Below, in pieces: positions 8,117 through 17,728 of a stretch of DNA of 64,000 nucleotides. Location of the stretch: the NCBI RefSeq assembly GCF_019443505.1, contig NZ_CP080377.1, positions 2,356,001 to 2,420,000 of the forward strand, written 5' to 3'. Each line of letters starts with the position of its first letter. Positions within the stretch are counted from its first letter, which is position 1. The stretch is from Janthinobacterium sp. PAMC25594 (GTDB lineage: Bacteria > Pseudomonadota > Gammaproteobacteria > Burkholderiales > Burkholderiaceae_D). The notes under the pieces were generated by a model, which was not told the DNA's origin, made no database searches, and was given only the letters and a program-made list of their open reading frames with translations. Position numbers and translations under genes: made by a program.

Positions 8117-9258
8117 TTCGATGCCGCTTTACTTGGTTTGCCGGCGCGGCGCGCGCGCTTGAAGGACGCCAGCAGGACCAGCGGATGATAGCGGTGATTC
8201 ACATTCAAACGCCATGCAAACAGCGCCACCACGGCCAGTGCCGCCAGCAGGTGCAGCGGCCACCAGGCCAGACCGAATGTCAGGCGCCCCTGTTTCACGC
8301 TCGCTTCGACGACCTTGATAAGGTTGCTATACGTAAAGAAAATCAGCAGGGCCACGATCAGGTTGGCCGAACTGCCGGCGCGCGGATTGACAAAGCCCAG
8401 CGGAATGGCCAGCAGGATCAGCATCAGGCCGATCATGGGCGCACTGACGCGCCACAGCAATTCGGCCATGGTGTAGGGATTCGGATCGGCGATGAGCGCC
8501 ATGGTGCTCATGGCGCGCACGCCCAGTTCCGCGCCCGGTTCCTGCTGCTTGCTCTCGATGCGCATGATGTACTGCTCGAATTCCATGGTCTGGAAGTCCG
8601 CCTGCGTCGGCACGCCCTGGTAGCGGCGGCCGCTCTTGAGCACCAGGAAGCGTTCGCCCTTGGCGTCGGTATTGATCACGCCTTCCTTGGCGACGACGAC
8701 GACGGCGCTGCCTTTTTCATCGACGGTATTGACGAAGACGTTCTGCACCACGTTCTTCTCGCCGCTGACGCCCTCGACGAAAAAGATGCGGTTGCTGCCG
8801 GCCGATTCGCGGAACTGGCCCGGCGTGACTTTCTGCAGGTCTTCGCGCTTTTCAAAGCGCGCCACATATTCATCGCTTTTCTTTTGCGCCCACGGCGTGG
8901 CATACAGGCTCAGGATGCCGGTGGCCAGCACCAGCGGCAGGCCGAAGCTGAGCACGGGCCAGATCCAGCGCGACAGGCTCAGGCCCGAGGCGAACCACAC
9001 CACCATCTCCGACTCCTTGTAGCTGCGCGTGACGACCATCAGCACCGAAATGAAACCGGTAAGGATGATGATGGTGGGCAGCTGCATCAGGGCGGAAAAA
9101 ACCATCAGCGACATGACGTCGGCCGACGCAATCTTGCCGCCCGCCGCCTTGCCGAGAATACCGATCAGCATCCAGGTGAGCAGGATGCTGAACAAAACAG
9201 TGAAGGTGGCCCCGGCGGCACTAGCCAATTCACGTCGAAGGGCGCGTTGAAAGATCAT
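8113..9258 (-). CDS. lptF: LPS export permease LptF
   Basis: 381 residues. Partner permease of LptG, beginning MIFQRALRRELASAAGATFT with the usual amphipathic N-terminus before the first helix; about six membrane helices surround a periplasmic beta-domain. First gene of the minus-strand operon and divergent from pepA, an arrangement conserved across many proteobacteria. The intergenic space to pepA is only 67 bases, so the two promoters must be packed closely or overlap. Confidence 0.92.
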   Translation of the reverse strand: MIFQRALRRELASAAGATFTVLFSILLTWMLIGILGKAAGGKIASADVMSLMVFSALMQLPTIIILTGFISVLMVVTRSYKESEMVVWFASGLSLSRWIWPVLSFGLPLVLATGILSLYATPWAQKKSDEYVARFEKREDLQKVTPGQFRESAGSNRIFFVEGVSGEKNVVQNVFVNTVDEKGSAVVVVAKEGVINTDAKGERFLVLKSGRRYQGVPTQADFQTMEFEQYIMRIESKQQEPGAELGVRAMSTMALIADPNPYTMAELLWRVSAPMIGLMLILLAIPLGFVNPRAGSSANLIVALLIFFTYSNLIKVVEASVKQGRLTFGLAWWPLHLLAALAVVALFAWRLNVNHRYHPLVLLASFKRARRAGKPSKAASK

Positions 9259-9325
9259 TCGGAGTTTATAATTCGGGTCAGTTAGTTGAGTAACACGTTA
9301 CTAGTAAATGAAAACGGAGAACCAA

Positions 9326-10819
9326 ATGGACTTTAGCATAAAAGCATTCGATACCAAGAGCACCCTCGGCACGGCCAAAAGCGGATGCATCGCGGTTGCG
9401 GTATTCGAAAACAAAAAACTGTCGCCAGCGGCAAAATCGCTGGACAGCAAGGGTGCGATTTCGGCTGCGCTGAAGTCCGGCGACATCAGCGGCAAGCCAG
9501 GCAGCACCTTGCTGCTGCGCGCAGTCGATGGCGTCGCCGCCGAACGTGTTCTGCTGGTAGGCATGGGCAGCGATGAAGCTGTCAGCGAAAAAAGCTTCGC
9601 TACCGGTGTACAAGCGGCCCTCAAGGCTTTCGGCTCGCTGGGTGCTGCGGACGCCATTATCGCATTACCGCTGACGGAAGTGAAAGAGCGCGACGTAAAT
9701 TGGGCAATCCGTTGCGTGGTGCAAGCCGCCCACGACAGCGAATACCGCTGCGACTCGCAAAAAAGCAAAAAAGATCCGGCGCCAGCAGGCGTGCGCAAGA
9801 TCGTCCTGTCGGCACCAGCAACGGCAGCCACGCGCGGCGCGCTGGCGCAAGCCATCGCCATCGCCAACGGTTCCGACCTGACGCGCAATCTGGGCGACCT
9901 GCCGGCGAACGTCGCCAATCCGACCTACCTGGCCAACACGGCCAAGCAGCTGGCCAAGGATTACAAGTTTGAAGTCGAAGTACTGGACCGCAAACAGCTC
10001 GAAGCGCTGAAAATGGGCAGCTTCCTGTCCGTCACCAACGGCAGCGAACAGCCGCCGAAATTCATCGTCCTGAAGCACATGGGCGGCAAAGCCAAGGATG
10101 CACCGGTGGTCCTGGTCGGCAAGGGCATCACCTTCGACACGGGCGGCATTTCGATCAAGGCCGGTCCTGGCATGGATGAAATGAAGTACGACATGTGCGG
10201 CGCCGCCTCGGTGCTGGGCACCTTCCGCGCCATCGGCGAAATGAACCTGAAGCTGAACGTCATCGGCGTCATCGCCGCGTGCGAAAACATGCCGTCGGGC
10301 CGCGCCACCAAGCCGGGCGACATCGTCACCTCGATGAACGGACTGACCATCGAAGTGCTGAACACCGATGCCGAAGGCCGTCTGGTGCTGTGCGACGCGC
10401 TGACCTACGCCGAACGTTTCAAGCCGGCAGCCGTGGTCGATATCGCCACCCTGACGGGCGCTTGCGTCGTCGCCCTGGGCCACCACAACAGCGGCCTGTT
10501 TACGCGCAGCGATGCGGCGCATGACCAGCTGGCCAATGAACTGCTGGCAGCAGGCAAGCAGTCGAGCGACACGGCATGGCGCATGCCGATCGAAGAGGCC
10601 TACAACGAGCAGTTGAAGTCGAACTTCGCCGACCTGGCCAACATCGGCACGCCAGGCGGCGGTTCGGTGACGGCAGCGGCCTTCCTGGAAAACTTCACCA
10701 AGAAGTACACCTGGGCGCATCTGGACATCGCCGGTACGGCATGGAAATCGGGCGGATCGAAGGGCGCGACCGGCCGTCCAGTACCACTCTTGACCACGTT
10801 CCTGATCAACCGCGTCTAA
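9326..10819 (+). CDS. pepA: Leucyl aminopeptidase (M17)
   Basis: 497 residues from ATG 9326. That start is preferred over the in-frame ATG at 9308 because GGAGA at 9316-9320 stands at proper ribosome-binding distance from it. The catalytic domain shows the metal-ligand segments [14 protein letters not shown] and [13 protein letters not shown], diagnostic for the hexameric two-metal M17 peptidases, and an N-terminal macro-like domain precedes it. It removes N-terminal residues from peptides in the cytoplasm; some homologues also bind DNA and regulate genes. A strong intrinsic terminator follows at 10866. Confidence 0.96.
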   Translation: MDFSIKAFDTKSTLGTAKSGCIAVAVFENKKLSPAAKSLDSKGAISAALKSGDISGKPGSTLLLRAVDGVAAERVLLVGMGSDEAVSEKSFATGVQAALKAFGSLGAADAIIALPLTEVKERDVNWAIRCVVQAAHDSEYRCDSQKSKKDPAPAGVRKIVLSAPATAATRGALAQAIAIANGSDLTRNLGDLPANVANPTYLANTAKQLAKDYKFEVEVLDRKQLEALKMGSFLSVTNGSEQPPKFIVLKHMGGKAKDAPVVLVGKGITFDTGGISIKAGPGMDEMKYDMCGAASVLGTFRAIGEMNLKLNVIGVIAACENMPSGRATKPGDIVTSMNGLTIEVLNTDAEGRLVLCDALTYAERFKPAAVVDIATLTGACVVALGHHNSGLFTRSDAAHDQLANELLAAGKQSSDTAWRMPIEEAYNEQLKSNFADLANIGTPGGGSVTAAAFLENFTKKYTWAHLDIAGTAWKSGGSKGATGRPVPLLTTFLINRV

Positions 10820-10830
10820 GTTGACGCCTG

Positions 10831-10853
10831 CCGATAGCGCCCTGCGCTATCGG
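10831..10853. repeat. 10-bp perfect inverted repeat 3' of pepA
   Basis: CCGATAGCGC and GCGCTATCGG are separated by three bases, 11 bases after the pepA stop. No T-run follows immediately; it may protect the mRNA 3' end or assist the terminator just downstream. Confidence 0.5.
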
Positions 10854-10865
10854 CGTCGCGAAGCA

Positions 10866-10898
10866 GCCGCCACGGTCACTGACCCTGGCGGCTTTTTT
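10866..10898 (+). terminator. Intrinsic terminator of pepA
   Basis: GCCGCCA pairs with TGGCGGC across a 13-base loop and is followed by six T residues. It lies about 46 bases past the pepA stop and before the convergent lipoprotein gene. Confidence 0.8.
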
Positions 10899-10911
10899 AT
10901 GTGTAAGTGAA

Positions 10912-11439
10912 TCAGTAGACGACGGGATTGGGCAAAGGCGATGGCGCCACCTTCGGCTGCACCACCGTTTCCGGCACGGCGGCCGGCGGCGGCGGCGCGG
11001 AAACCGGCGCGGGCGGCGGTGCCAGACGGGCCGGGTCTTGCATGACGATGGTCAGGACCGATGGATAGTCGAAGCCCGCGCCCGTATTGCGGTCGACGAA
11101 GTAGCCGACGCCCAGGGTCAGGATGACATTGCCCCAGACGCTGCCATTGAGCTTGGGGTCGATGTGGTCGTCCGTGGCGATGGCGGGCGAACCGTGCTTG
11201 CGGCAATCGACCTTCAACGGTTCCTGGCTCTTGCGGATGGTGATGCGCCCGGGCGTGGTGACGAACCACTTGCCCACGTCGTTGCTGAGGATACAGCCGG
11301 CGCCATTGAGCTCGCGGTTGTCCTGGATGGTTTGCACCAGCACCATCTGCTCGGTATTGCCCGTCAAGGTGGCGCAGCCGCCCAGGCCAAACAGCAGCAG
11401 CGTCCTGGCTACAAGGGCGACAGACGATGGCACGCGCAT
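10912..11439 (-). CDS. Putative lipoprotein of unknown function
   Basis: 175 residues. A hydrophobic leader ends in the lipobox LGGC near residues 19-22, so it should be a lipid-anchored envelope protein. The middle has a hydrophobic stretch GNVILTLGVGYFVD and two further cysteines (GCILS and VDCRK), and the C-terminal 45 residues are rich in Pro, Ala and Val. The pattern GCATLTGNTEQ followed by a glycine-rich hydrophobic segment resembles small outer-membrane lipoproteins, but I cannot name the family. Last in a minus-strand group, 11 bases after creA. Confidence 0.72.
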   Translation of the reverse strand: MRVPSSVALVARTLLLFGLGGCATLTGNTEQMVLVQTIQDNRELNGAGCILSNDVGKWFVTTPGRITIRKSQEPLKVDCRKHGSPAIATDDHIDPKLNGSVWGNVILTLGVGYFVDRNTGAGFDYPSVLTIVMQDPARLAPPPAPVSAPPPPAAVPETVVQPKVAPSPLPNPVVY

Positions 11440-11450
11440 GGGAAGCTCGC

Positions 11451-11921
11451 TTAACGGACGGGAATCGGCTGGTCGCCGGGCACGGCGACGGCGGTGACGC
11501 TGTTTTTCGGGCTGCCCTCGATCAGGCGGTCGGAATACACGAGATAGACCAGCGCATTGCGCTTGCTGTCGACCATGCGCACCACGCGCACGTGCTTGAA
11601 GAAGATCGAGGCACGCTCGGTAAACACTTCTTCCTGGCGCGGCAGCTTGCCCTTGAATTGCAGCGGCCCCACCTGGCGGCAGGCGACGGCCGCATCGGCC
11701 TTGTCCTCGGCCAGGCCGACGGCGCCCTTGATGCCACCGGTCTTGGCGCGCGACAGGTAGCAGCTGACGCCAGCGACACGGGGATCGTCGTAGGCTTCGA
11801 CGACGATCTTGTGGTCAGGGCCGATCAGTTTGAACACCGTGTCGACCGAACCGATGGTTTCGGCATGTGCCGCGGTGCAGGCAAAGCCCAGCACCAAAGC
11901 GGCAGACAGCAATTTACGCAT
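11451..11921 (-). CDS. creA: CreA family periplasmic protein
   Basis: 156 residues starting [20 protein letters not shown], a clear Sec signal peptide, followed by [20 protein letters not shown] and the family features [16 protein letters not shown] and [19 protein letters not shown]. Two cysteines after the leader may form a disulfide. CreA proteins are widespread and their function is not established. The start at 11921 is chosen over 11939 because it begins the signal peptide. It lies between the DUF1653 gene and the lipoprotein gene. Confidence 0.88.
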   Translation of the reverse strand: MRKLLSAALVLGFACTAAHAETIGSVDTVFKLIGPDHKIVVEAYDDPRVAGVSCYLSRAKTGGIKGAVGLAEDKADAAVACRQVGPLQFKGKLPRQEEVFTERASIFFKHVRVVRMVDSKRNALVYLVYSDRLIEGSPKNSVTAVAVPGDQPIPVR

Positions 11922-11954
11922 GAAGATAATCCCGGGCACGCACGCAGGCGGCCA

Positions 11955-12143
11955 TCAGTTGATGGGAGCGAAACGCTGGACCATCACGCCTTCGACTTCG
12001 ATCAGTTGAAAAAACACGTCTTTCGGCCGGGTCCAGATGGAACCGTCCGCGGCGCGATACACGATCATCGGCGTCAGATCCGCTTCCAGCGTGGCTTCGC
12101 ACACCAGTTCATAAATGCCACCCTTGTAGTGTCGATAACGCAT
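11955..12143 (-). CDS. DUF1653 family small protein
   Basis: 62 residues beginning MRYRHYKGGIYELVCEAT, with the YRAADGSIWTRPKDVFF core seen in DUF1653 proteins. These small cytoplasmic beta-rich proteins have no established function. It follows the next upstream gene by 10 bases and precedes creA by 33 bases, so it is probably part of the same message. Confidence 0.82.
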   Translation of the reverse strand: MRYRHYKGGIYELVCEATLEADLTPMIVYRAADGSIWTRPKDVFFQLIEVEGVMVQRFAPIN

Positions 12144-12153
12144 CGCCGTCCCC

Positions 12154-12525
12154 TCAAGCCGTTGAATCTTCGCTCTTGTCGTCGGCCAGTGCCTTCTGCT
12201 TCATCTTCAGGCCCTGGATCACTTTCAGTATGCCTTCCATGCCGGCAGCGCCATCGGCGCCGCTGAAGGCATCGAGCACTTCATTGAGCACCTTGTTGCG
12301 CACGGTCGCCTCATCGGAGGACATTTCCAGCGCGCGCTGGGCTTTCGCCGCCTTTTCGGCCGCGCTCACGCGCGGCTTGGCCGCCGTCTTGCCATGCGTC
12401 AGAGCTGCCTGCCAGATAACCCAGCGACGCTGGGTCTCGAAAATCAGGTACTCATCCGGTTTGTCTTCTCTTCGCCGCACAATGTGGCCGTCACGCTGCG
12501 CCCACGCTTCAAATGCAGTTCGCAT
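12154..12525 (-). CDS. Small charged protein of unknown function
   Basis: 123 residues from ATG 12525, which has AAGGAAG directly upstream as ribosome-binding site; the TTG at 12540 is less likely. The N-terminal part has aromatic residues in a compact pattern (AFEAWAQRDGH, YLIFETQRRWVIWQAAL). The middle is rich in Ala and Lys and probably a flexible helix; the C-terminus is acidic. I do not recognise a family. First gene of the four-gene minus-strand group, so the promoter should lie in the AT-rich gap above it. Confidence 0.65.
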   Translation of the reverse strand: MRTAFEAWAQRDGHIVRRREDKPDEYLIFETQRRWVIWQAALTHGKTAAKPRVSAAEKAAKAQRALEMSSDEATVRNKVLNEVLDAFSGADGAAGMEGILKVIQGLKMKQKALADDKSEDSTA

Positions 12526-13095
12526 TTTCTTCCTTTGCAAATGCTACGCGCAAGTCTCACTATTAAAACTGCAACATTTCAAAATAGTACCATCTATTGA
12601 TGTCGCAAAACAGTCTCATAGATATAGTACTGCAATTTATATAACAAGTCTGGCGGCGCCAGGAACGGAATTGACGCTCCGCCCCGGCACAGTGGTCATG
12701 TAATCGGAATAGCAATTACAACTAATTACAACTGCTTCCTGTTCGGTTCTCAACTTGGCTGTAACAAAGCGGTGTGACACAGTTGTTACATTGTGCCATT
12801 TTAGTAGTTTTTATCGCGTTTCAGCGAGAAACTTTACACCTTTGTCGCGTTAAACGGCGAGACGCAGCCTGCCACGCCAGCCACTTATGCCAAATCAAAC
12901 ATAGGGGTTGATCAATCATACACAAAAACATAATATTCATGCGCCACGATTGGCTAAATATAAATACTTTATTAACACTCTTTTTCCCTGTAGGAAAATA
13001 AGGTGCTTGCGCGACCAGCGGCGGGCAGCACGCCGGCGACACGCATGCGGTAAGATTCGCGCTTATCGATACCTATTCAAGCAAGGATTTTTACC
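12526..13095. other. 570-base gap with inverted and direct repeats
   Basis: AT-rich compared with its flanks and without a convincing gene. It contains a tandem pair AATTACAACT at 12714-12733 and an inverted repeat TGTAACAA (12760-12767) / TTGTTACA (12783-12790) 15 bases apart. It must hold promoters for the minus-strand group and for xthA. An AAGGA ribosome-binding site stands just before xthA. Nothing else is recognisable. Confidence 0.5.
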
Positions 13096-13860
13096 ATGAA
13101 ACTCGCCACCTGGAATGTCAACTCACTCAAAGTGCGCCTGCCGCAAGTGCTGCAGTGGCTGACCGACAATCCGGTCGACATACTCTGCTTGCAAGAGACC
13201 AAGCTCACGGATGACAAGTTCCCCGTCGCCGAGATCGAGGCGGCTGGTTACCAGGTGGTCTTCAGCGGCCAGAAAACCTATAACGGCGTGGCCATCCTGT
13301 CGAAGCTGCCGATCACCGACGTGGTGAAGAACAATCCCCGCTATGAAGATGCGCAGCAGCGCATCCTGGCCGCCACCATCGGCGGTGTGCGCGTCGTCTG
13401 CGCCTATGTGCCGAACGGCCAGAGCGTCGACTCGGACAAATACGAATACAAGCTGGGCTGGCTGTCCGCCCTGCACGACTGGCTGGCCGAGGAAGCGCGG
13501 CAGCATCCGCAACTGGCCGTCGTCGGCGACTACAATATCGCGCCCGACGACCGCGACGTGCACGACCCCGTCGCCTGGGCCGGCCAGGTGCTGGTCTCGG
13601 ACAAGGAACGCGCCGCCCTGCAACGCCTGTTCGACATCGGCCTGACGGACGCCTTCCGCCTGTTCGAGCAGGCGGAAAAATCGTTCAGCTGGTGGGATTA
13701 TCGCCAGCTGGGCTTCCGCCTGAACAAGGGCCTGCGCATCGACCATATCCTGCTCTCGCCAGCCTTGAGCGCTCGCTGCACGGCCTGCGTGATCGACCGC
13801 GTGCCCCGCAAATGGGAACAGCCGTCCGACCACGCGCCGGTCGTGGCGACGATTGACTAA
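13096..13860 (+). CDS. xthA: Exodeoxyribonuclease III
   Basis: 254 residues. AP endonuclease and 3'-5' exonuclease of base-excision repair. Catalytic motifs are in order: [13 protein letters not shown] (metal Asn), [13 protein letters not shown] (metal Glu), VVGDYNIAP (Asp/Asn), [16 protein letters not shown], and [11 protein letters not shown] at the C-terminus with the active-site His. Length is typical. It is a single gene whose last four bases overlap the 3' end of the convergent PAS-GGDEF-EAL gene. Confidence 0.95.
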   Translation: MKLATWNVNSLKVRLPQVLQWLTDNPVDILCLQETKLTDDKFPVAEIEAAGYQVVFSGQKTYNGVAILSKLPITDVVKNNPRYEDAQQRILAATIGGVRVVCAYVPNGQSVDSDKYEYKLGWLSALHDWLAEEARQHPQLAVVGDYNIAPDDRDVHDPVAWAGQVLVSDKERAALQRLFDIGLTDAFRLFEQAEKSFSWWDYRQLGFRLNKGLRIDHILLSPALSARCTACVIDRVPRKWEQPSDHAPVVATID

Positions 13861-16800
13861 CTAACGGCAAGCCGCTCCAGCAAGGCCTGCGCGTTCACGG
13901 CTGGCACGGGCGCGGAAAACAGATAGCCCTGCGCATAGCGGCAGCCGTTCGCCTGCAGCAGGGCGAACTGTTCTTCCGTCTCCACGCCCTCTGCCACGGT
14001 CGACAATTGCAGGCTGTCGGCCAGCGCGATAATGGCCGCCACGATGGCGCGGTCTTCCGCGCTGTGCTCGAGGTCCTTGATGAAGGCACGGTCGATCTTG
14101 ACCTTTTTCACGGGGAAGCGTTTCAGATAGGCCAGGCTGGAATAGCCGGTGCCGAAATCGTCGATCGACAGGCGCAGGCCCATGCCATTGATCTGCCGCA
14201 AAATCTCCAGCGTATGCTCGCCGTGCTGCATCAGCGCCGTCTCGGTGATCTCGAATTCCAGCAGCGCCGGATCGATGCCCGTTTCCCGCACCACGTCGCC
14301 GATGGCCGCCACCAGGCCCTTGTGCATGAACTGGCGCGGCGACAAATTCACCGCCAGCGGCACGGGCTGCAAGCCCTGGCGCTGCCAGGCCATGCTTTGC
14401 TCGCAGGCCTGGCGCATGACCCATTCGCCCACCGGCACGATCAAGCCGTTTTCCTCCATGATGGGAATGAAGCGGTCAGGCAGCACCAGGCCATGGCCTG
14501 GACGGCGCCAGCGCAGCAGCACTTCCATGCCATGCAGGCGGCGCGTGGCGATATCGATGATGGGCTGGTAAAACAGTTCGAACTGCTGCAGCGCCAGCGC
14601 CGTGCGCAAGCTGCTTTCCAGGTCGAAGTGCAGGGCCGCCGCCTGGTTCATCGTCTGCGTGAAGAACTGGTAATTATTGCGGCCATTGCCCTTGGCGTGG
14701 TACATGGCCGCATCGGCATGACGCATCAGGGCGTCGACATCGCCGCCATCGTCCGGATACACGCAGATGCCGATCGACGGCGTCACGTGCAGCACATGGC
14801 CATCGAGCGGAAAAGCGGGCGTCAGCGCCTCGATGACCTTCTCGGCCACGCGCGCCGCCTCGTCGGTGTCGCGGATGCCCGGCACCAGCACGACGAATTC
14901 ATCGCCGCCCAGGCGCGCCACCGTGTCGCTGGCGCGCACCGCGCGGCACAGCCGGGCAGCCACTTCCTTGAGCAGCAAATCGCCCGTCATGTGGCCCAGC
15001 GAATCGTTGATGGTCTTGAAGCGGTCCAGGTCGATGAACATCACGGCCAGCTTGCGCCCGGAACGCTGCGAGGACAGCATGGCCCGCTCCAGGCGGTCCG
15101 ACAACAACGCGCGGTTCGGCAAGCCCGTCAGGTTGTCGTGGTAGGCCATGTGGTGCACGCGCGCCTCGGCCTGGCGCCGCTCGGCGATCTCGCCCTGCAG
15201 CAGCAGATTGGCGCCGGCCAGTTCAGCCGTGCGTTCGTGCACGCGCAGCTCCAGTTCGTCGCGCGCGCGGCGCACCGCCTCGGCCGCCTCGCGGCGCGCC
15301 GTCACGTCGTCGACCAGCCACACGGAACGGCCATGCGCATGCGCCAGGTCGAACGGCCGGCCGGACAGGCGCGCCCAGAAGCGGCTGCCATCCTTGCGCA
15401 CCAGCTGGTATTCCGACATGTGCACCCTGCCGGCCTCGAAGTCGCGCGCTGTCTCGCCGCGTGCCGTCTTCCACGCGGCCACGTCCGGATACAGGGCCTG
15501 CACCGACAGGCCGTTGATCTCGCCGGGGCCATAGCCGAACAGCTCTTCCATCTTGCTGTTGGCACGCAAATTGTAGCCGCCCTCCACCACCGAGATGCCC
15601 AGCACGGCGCTGTCGAGGATGGCCTGGTTTTCCAGCAGCGCATTGCGCAAGGATTCTTCGGCGCGCTTCGCTTCCGTGCGGTCCTCGATGATCCAGATGG
15701 TGCCGGCGGCCGGATCGTCCGGATTGACCACATAGGCGATCAGCTGCGCCCACAAGGTCGTGCCGTCGCGGCGCATCATTTCCACTTCCGTCTGGAACGG
15801 CTTGGCCACCGACAGGAAAGGGAAGGCCGCCGCGCCGAGCAACTCGTAGGATTGCTGCGACACGTACAGCGCGCGCCCGGGCAGGCCCAGCGCCTCGTCG
15901 CCGCTGTAGCCGAACATCGCGGCAAAGCCCAGGTTGTAGCGCGTGATCTGGCGGTTCTTGGTATACAGGATGCTCACCGAGGCATTCGTCATGATGGCCG
16001 CCACCTCCATCTGCGCCTGGCGGCTGTCCGTGACGTCTTCGAGTATCCAGATGGTGCCCTGCTCGCTGTGCGCCTGGTCGACGGCCTTGGCGCGGATGCG
16101 GCACCAGAACAGGCTGCCATCGCGGCGGCGGAACAGCGTCTCATCCTGCTCGTACGGCAAGCCCTGCCCCAGCAGCGGCGTGGCTTGCACGCCAAACGCT
16201 TCGTAGGCGGCGGGCGAGGGAAACAACTCGGCGGCGGGCAGGCCCGTCATCTCCTCCTGCGCGTAGCCGAACATTTCGGCGAAGCGGGGATTGCAGCGCA
16301 GAACCAGGCGCGAACGCGAAAACAGGATGCCGACGGATGCATTGTCGAGGATGGCCTGCTGCTCCAGCATCAGCTGGCGCGTGGCCTCCTCGGCCGCCTT
16401 TTGCGCGCTGCGGTCGTCGAACAGCCAGATCGTATCGCGCAAGCCGCGGTCGGTCTGGCTCTCCGGGTTCAGCACGTAGCCATACGCCAGCGCCCAGAAC
16501 GTGGAGCCGTCGCGGCGGCGCATCTCCATCTCGCCCTGGAACGGCTGGCCGCGTCGCAGCAGAGGCGACGCTTGCCGCACCACGTTCTCGTAGGCCGCGC
16601 GCGACGGGTACAGGTCGGCGACGGCCAGGCCCACGCCGCTGTCGCCATCGAAGCCGAAGCATTCGGCGAAGCGGCGGTTGTAGCGCAGCACGCCCTTGTC
16701 GCGCTGGAAGCCGATGGCCAGCGGCGCGTTGTCCATCACGGCCTGCATTTCCAGCATGGCGCGACGCAGCTGGTCTTCATCGCGCCGGTGGTCGCTGATA

Positions 16801-17528
16801 TCTTCGATGATCCATACGGTGCCGTCATGGGTATTCAAGGGATCGACGGCGCGCCCGTGCAGCCGGCTCCAGAACAGCGTGCCATCCTGGCGCCGCAATT
16901 CCAGTTCGGTGCGGTACGGCTTGCCCTTGGAAAGCAACGGCGCCGCTTCCAGCCCCAGGTTGCGGCAATGCTCGGCGGAGCGATACAGCACCGCGCCCGG
17001 CATGCCCGTCAACTGGTGGCGCGCATAGCCGAGCATCTCGGCGGCGCGGATATTGCACTCCTCGATGAAGCCGCCCCTGGAAAACACGATGCCGACGGCC
17101 GCGCTTTCCAGGATGGCCTGCTGTTCCAGCAAGGTCTTGCGCAAGGCTTGCTGGTCGCGCTGCTGCACGCTGATGTCGGCAAACACCAGGGTCGCGCCCG
17201 GCAAGCCATCGCCCACCGGCAGCGGCTTGGCCCATACCTGCACGGCGATGGTCGCATCGATTCCCTCCAGACTGCTGTCCCAGTGCCGCTCGCGCCCGGC
17301 CGCACCGAGCGCGCCACGCAGCATGCTGGTGCTCGACGCGCGGTAGGCGTCCGTAAAACAGTCGGCCAGCAGGCGGCCCGACACATCCCTGCCCAGCAAG
17401 GCGCTCAAGGCGCCATTCACCGCGACCACCATGCCGCAGGCATCGCAGGCGCAGGCGGGCAAGGCGATCAGCTGCAAGGCATCGGCGATGAAATCGGGAC
17501 TGGTCGGTACGCGGTTCATGGACACCAT
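13857..17528 (-). CDS. Multi-PAS GGDEF-EAL cyclic-di-GMP signalling protein
   Basis: About 1223 residues; start uncertain among ATG 17528, ATG 17519 and TTG 17564. Six PAS-like repeats of roughly 120-130 residues fill the first 770 or so; five end with the pattern xxWIIEDxT and a helix ending in (L/M)EQQ or ENQ that leads into the next. A short coiled linker ([16 protein letters not shown]) precedes the GGDEF domain, which has an intact RLGGDEF site. The EAL domain has [30 protein letters not shown] and EGVETEEQ, so hydrolysis residues look present although the signature reads EVL. No membrane segment: a soluble sensor. The first PAS begins with a CACDAC cysteine cluster. Confidence 0.92.
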   Translation of the reverse strand: MVSMNRVPTSPDFIADALQLIALPACACDACGMVVAVNGALSALLGRDVSGRLLADCFTDAYRASSTSMLRGALGAAGRERHWDSSLEGIDATIAVQVWAKPLPVGDGLPGATLVFADISVQQRDQQALRKTLLEQQAILESAAVGIVFSRGGFIEECNIRAAEMLGYARHQLTGMPGAVLYRSAEHCRNLGLEAAPLLSKGKPYRTELELRRQDGTLFWSRLHGRAVDPLNTHDGTVWIIEDISDHRRDEDQLRRAMLEMQAVMDNAPLAIGFQRDKGVLRYNRRFAECFGFDGDSGVGLAVADLYPSRAAYENVVRQASPLLRRGQPFQGEMEMRRRDGSTFWALAYGYVLNPESQTDRGLRDTIWLFDDRSAQKAAEEATRQLMLEQQAILDNASVGILFSRSRLVLRCNPRFAEMFGYAQEEMTGLPAAELFPSPAAYEAFGVQATPLLGQGLPYEQDETLFRRRDGSLFWCRIRAKAVDQAHSEQGTIWILEDVTDSRQAQMEVAAIMTNASVSILYTKNRQITRYNLGFAAMFGYSGDEALGLPGRALYVSQQSYELLGAAAFPFLSVAKPFQTEVEMMRRDGTTLWAQLIAYVVNPDDPAAGTIWIIEDRTEAKRAEESLRNALLENQAILDSAVLGISVVEGGYNLRANSKMEELFGYGPGEINGLSVQALYPDVAAWKTARGETARDFEAGRVHMSEYQLVRKDGSRFWARLSGRPFDLAHAHGRSVWLVDDVTARREAAEAVRRARDELELRVHERTAELAGANLLLQGEIAERRQAEARVHHMAYHDNLTGLPNRALLSDRLERAMLSSQRSGRKLAVMFIDLDRFKTINDSLGHMTGDLLLKEVAARLCRAVRASDTVARLGGDEFVVLVPGIRDTDEAARVAEKVIEALTPAFPLDGHVLHVTPSIGICVYPDDGGDVDALMRHADAAMYHAKGNGRNNYQFFTQTMNQAAALHFDLESSLRTALALQQFELFYQPIIDIATRRLHGMEVLLRWRRPGHGLVLPDRFIPIMEENGLIVPVGEWVMRQACEQSMAWQRQGLQPVPLAVNLSPRQFMHKGLVAAIGDVVRETGIDPALLEFEITETALMQHGEHTLEILRQINGMGLRLSIDDFGTGYSSLAYLKRFPVKKVKIDRAFIKDLEHSAEDRAIVAAIIALADSLQLSTVAEGVETEEQFALLQANGCRYAQGYLFSAPVPAVNAQALLERLAVS

Positions 17529-17661
17529 GGGTCGGTTGTTAGCGGTCGGAATGCACTTGAACAATATATTTGTCAGGCATCATAGTGCTGTTAGATCATA
17601 AACCAGTTTCCCGGGGTTTTTTCATATTCCTTATTGGCAATATCTGAAACGCCACAGACCA

Positions 17662-17693
17662 GTTGCAACACGCTCGTTGCAATGCCGTTGCAT
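17662..17693. promoter_or_regulatory. Three TTGCA-type direct repeats before the PrpR-like gene
   Basis: GTTGCAA occurs at 17662-17668 and 17676-17682 and GTTGCAT at 17687-17693, all in the same direction and 35-65 bases before the regulator start. Clustered short repeats ahead of a regulator gene suggest autoregulation; the binding protein is not known. A possible -10 TAGAAT lies at 17718-17723. Confidence 0.35.
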
Positions 17694-17728
17694 GGCAAGA
17701 AAATGAAACAAATCGTTTAGAATAAAGC

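Noticed and set aside
9267-9272. TATAAT in the lptF-pepA gap
   Set aside because: The only -35-like hexamer (TTGAAA at 9247) is 14 bases away, too short for a normal sigma70 promoter, so I did not call it.
12821-13042. 73-codon minus-strand open frame in the xthA upstream gap
   Set aside because: No ribosome-binding site, biased composition, and it overlaps the probable xthA promoter region.
14007-17585. Very long open frame (about 1190 codons) on the plus strand opposite the PAS-GGDEF-EAL gene
   Set aside because: It is the antisense mirror of a well-supported gene; high GC keeps the opposite frame free of stops, and the translation is Ala/Arg/Gln/His-rich without any domain.
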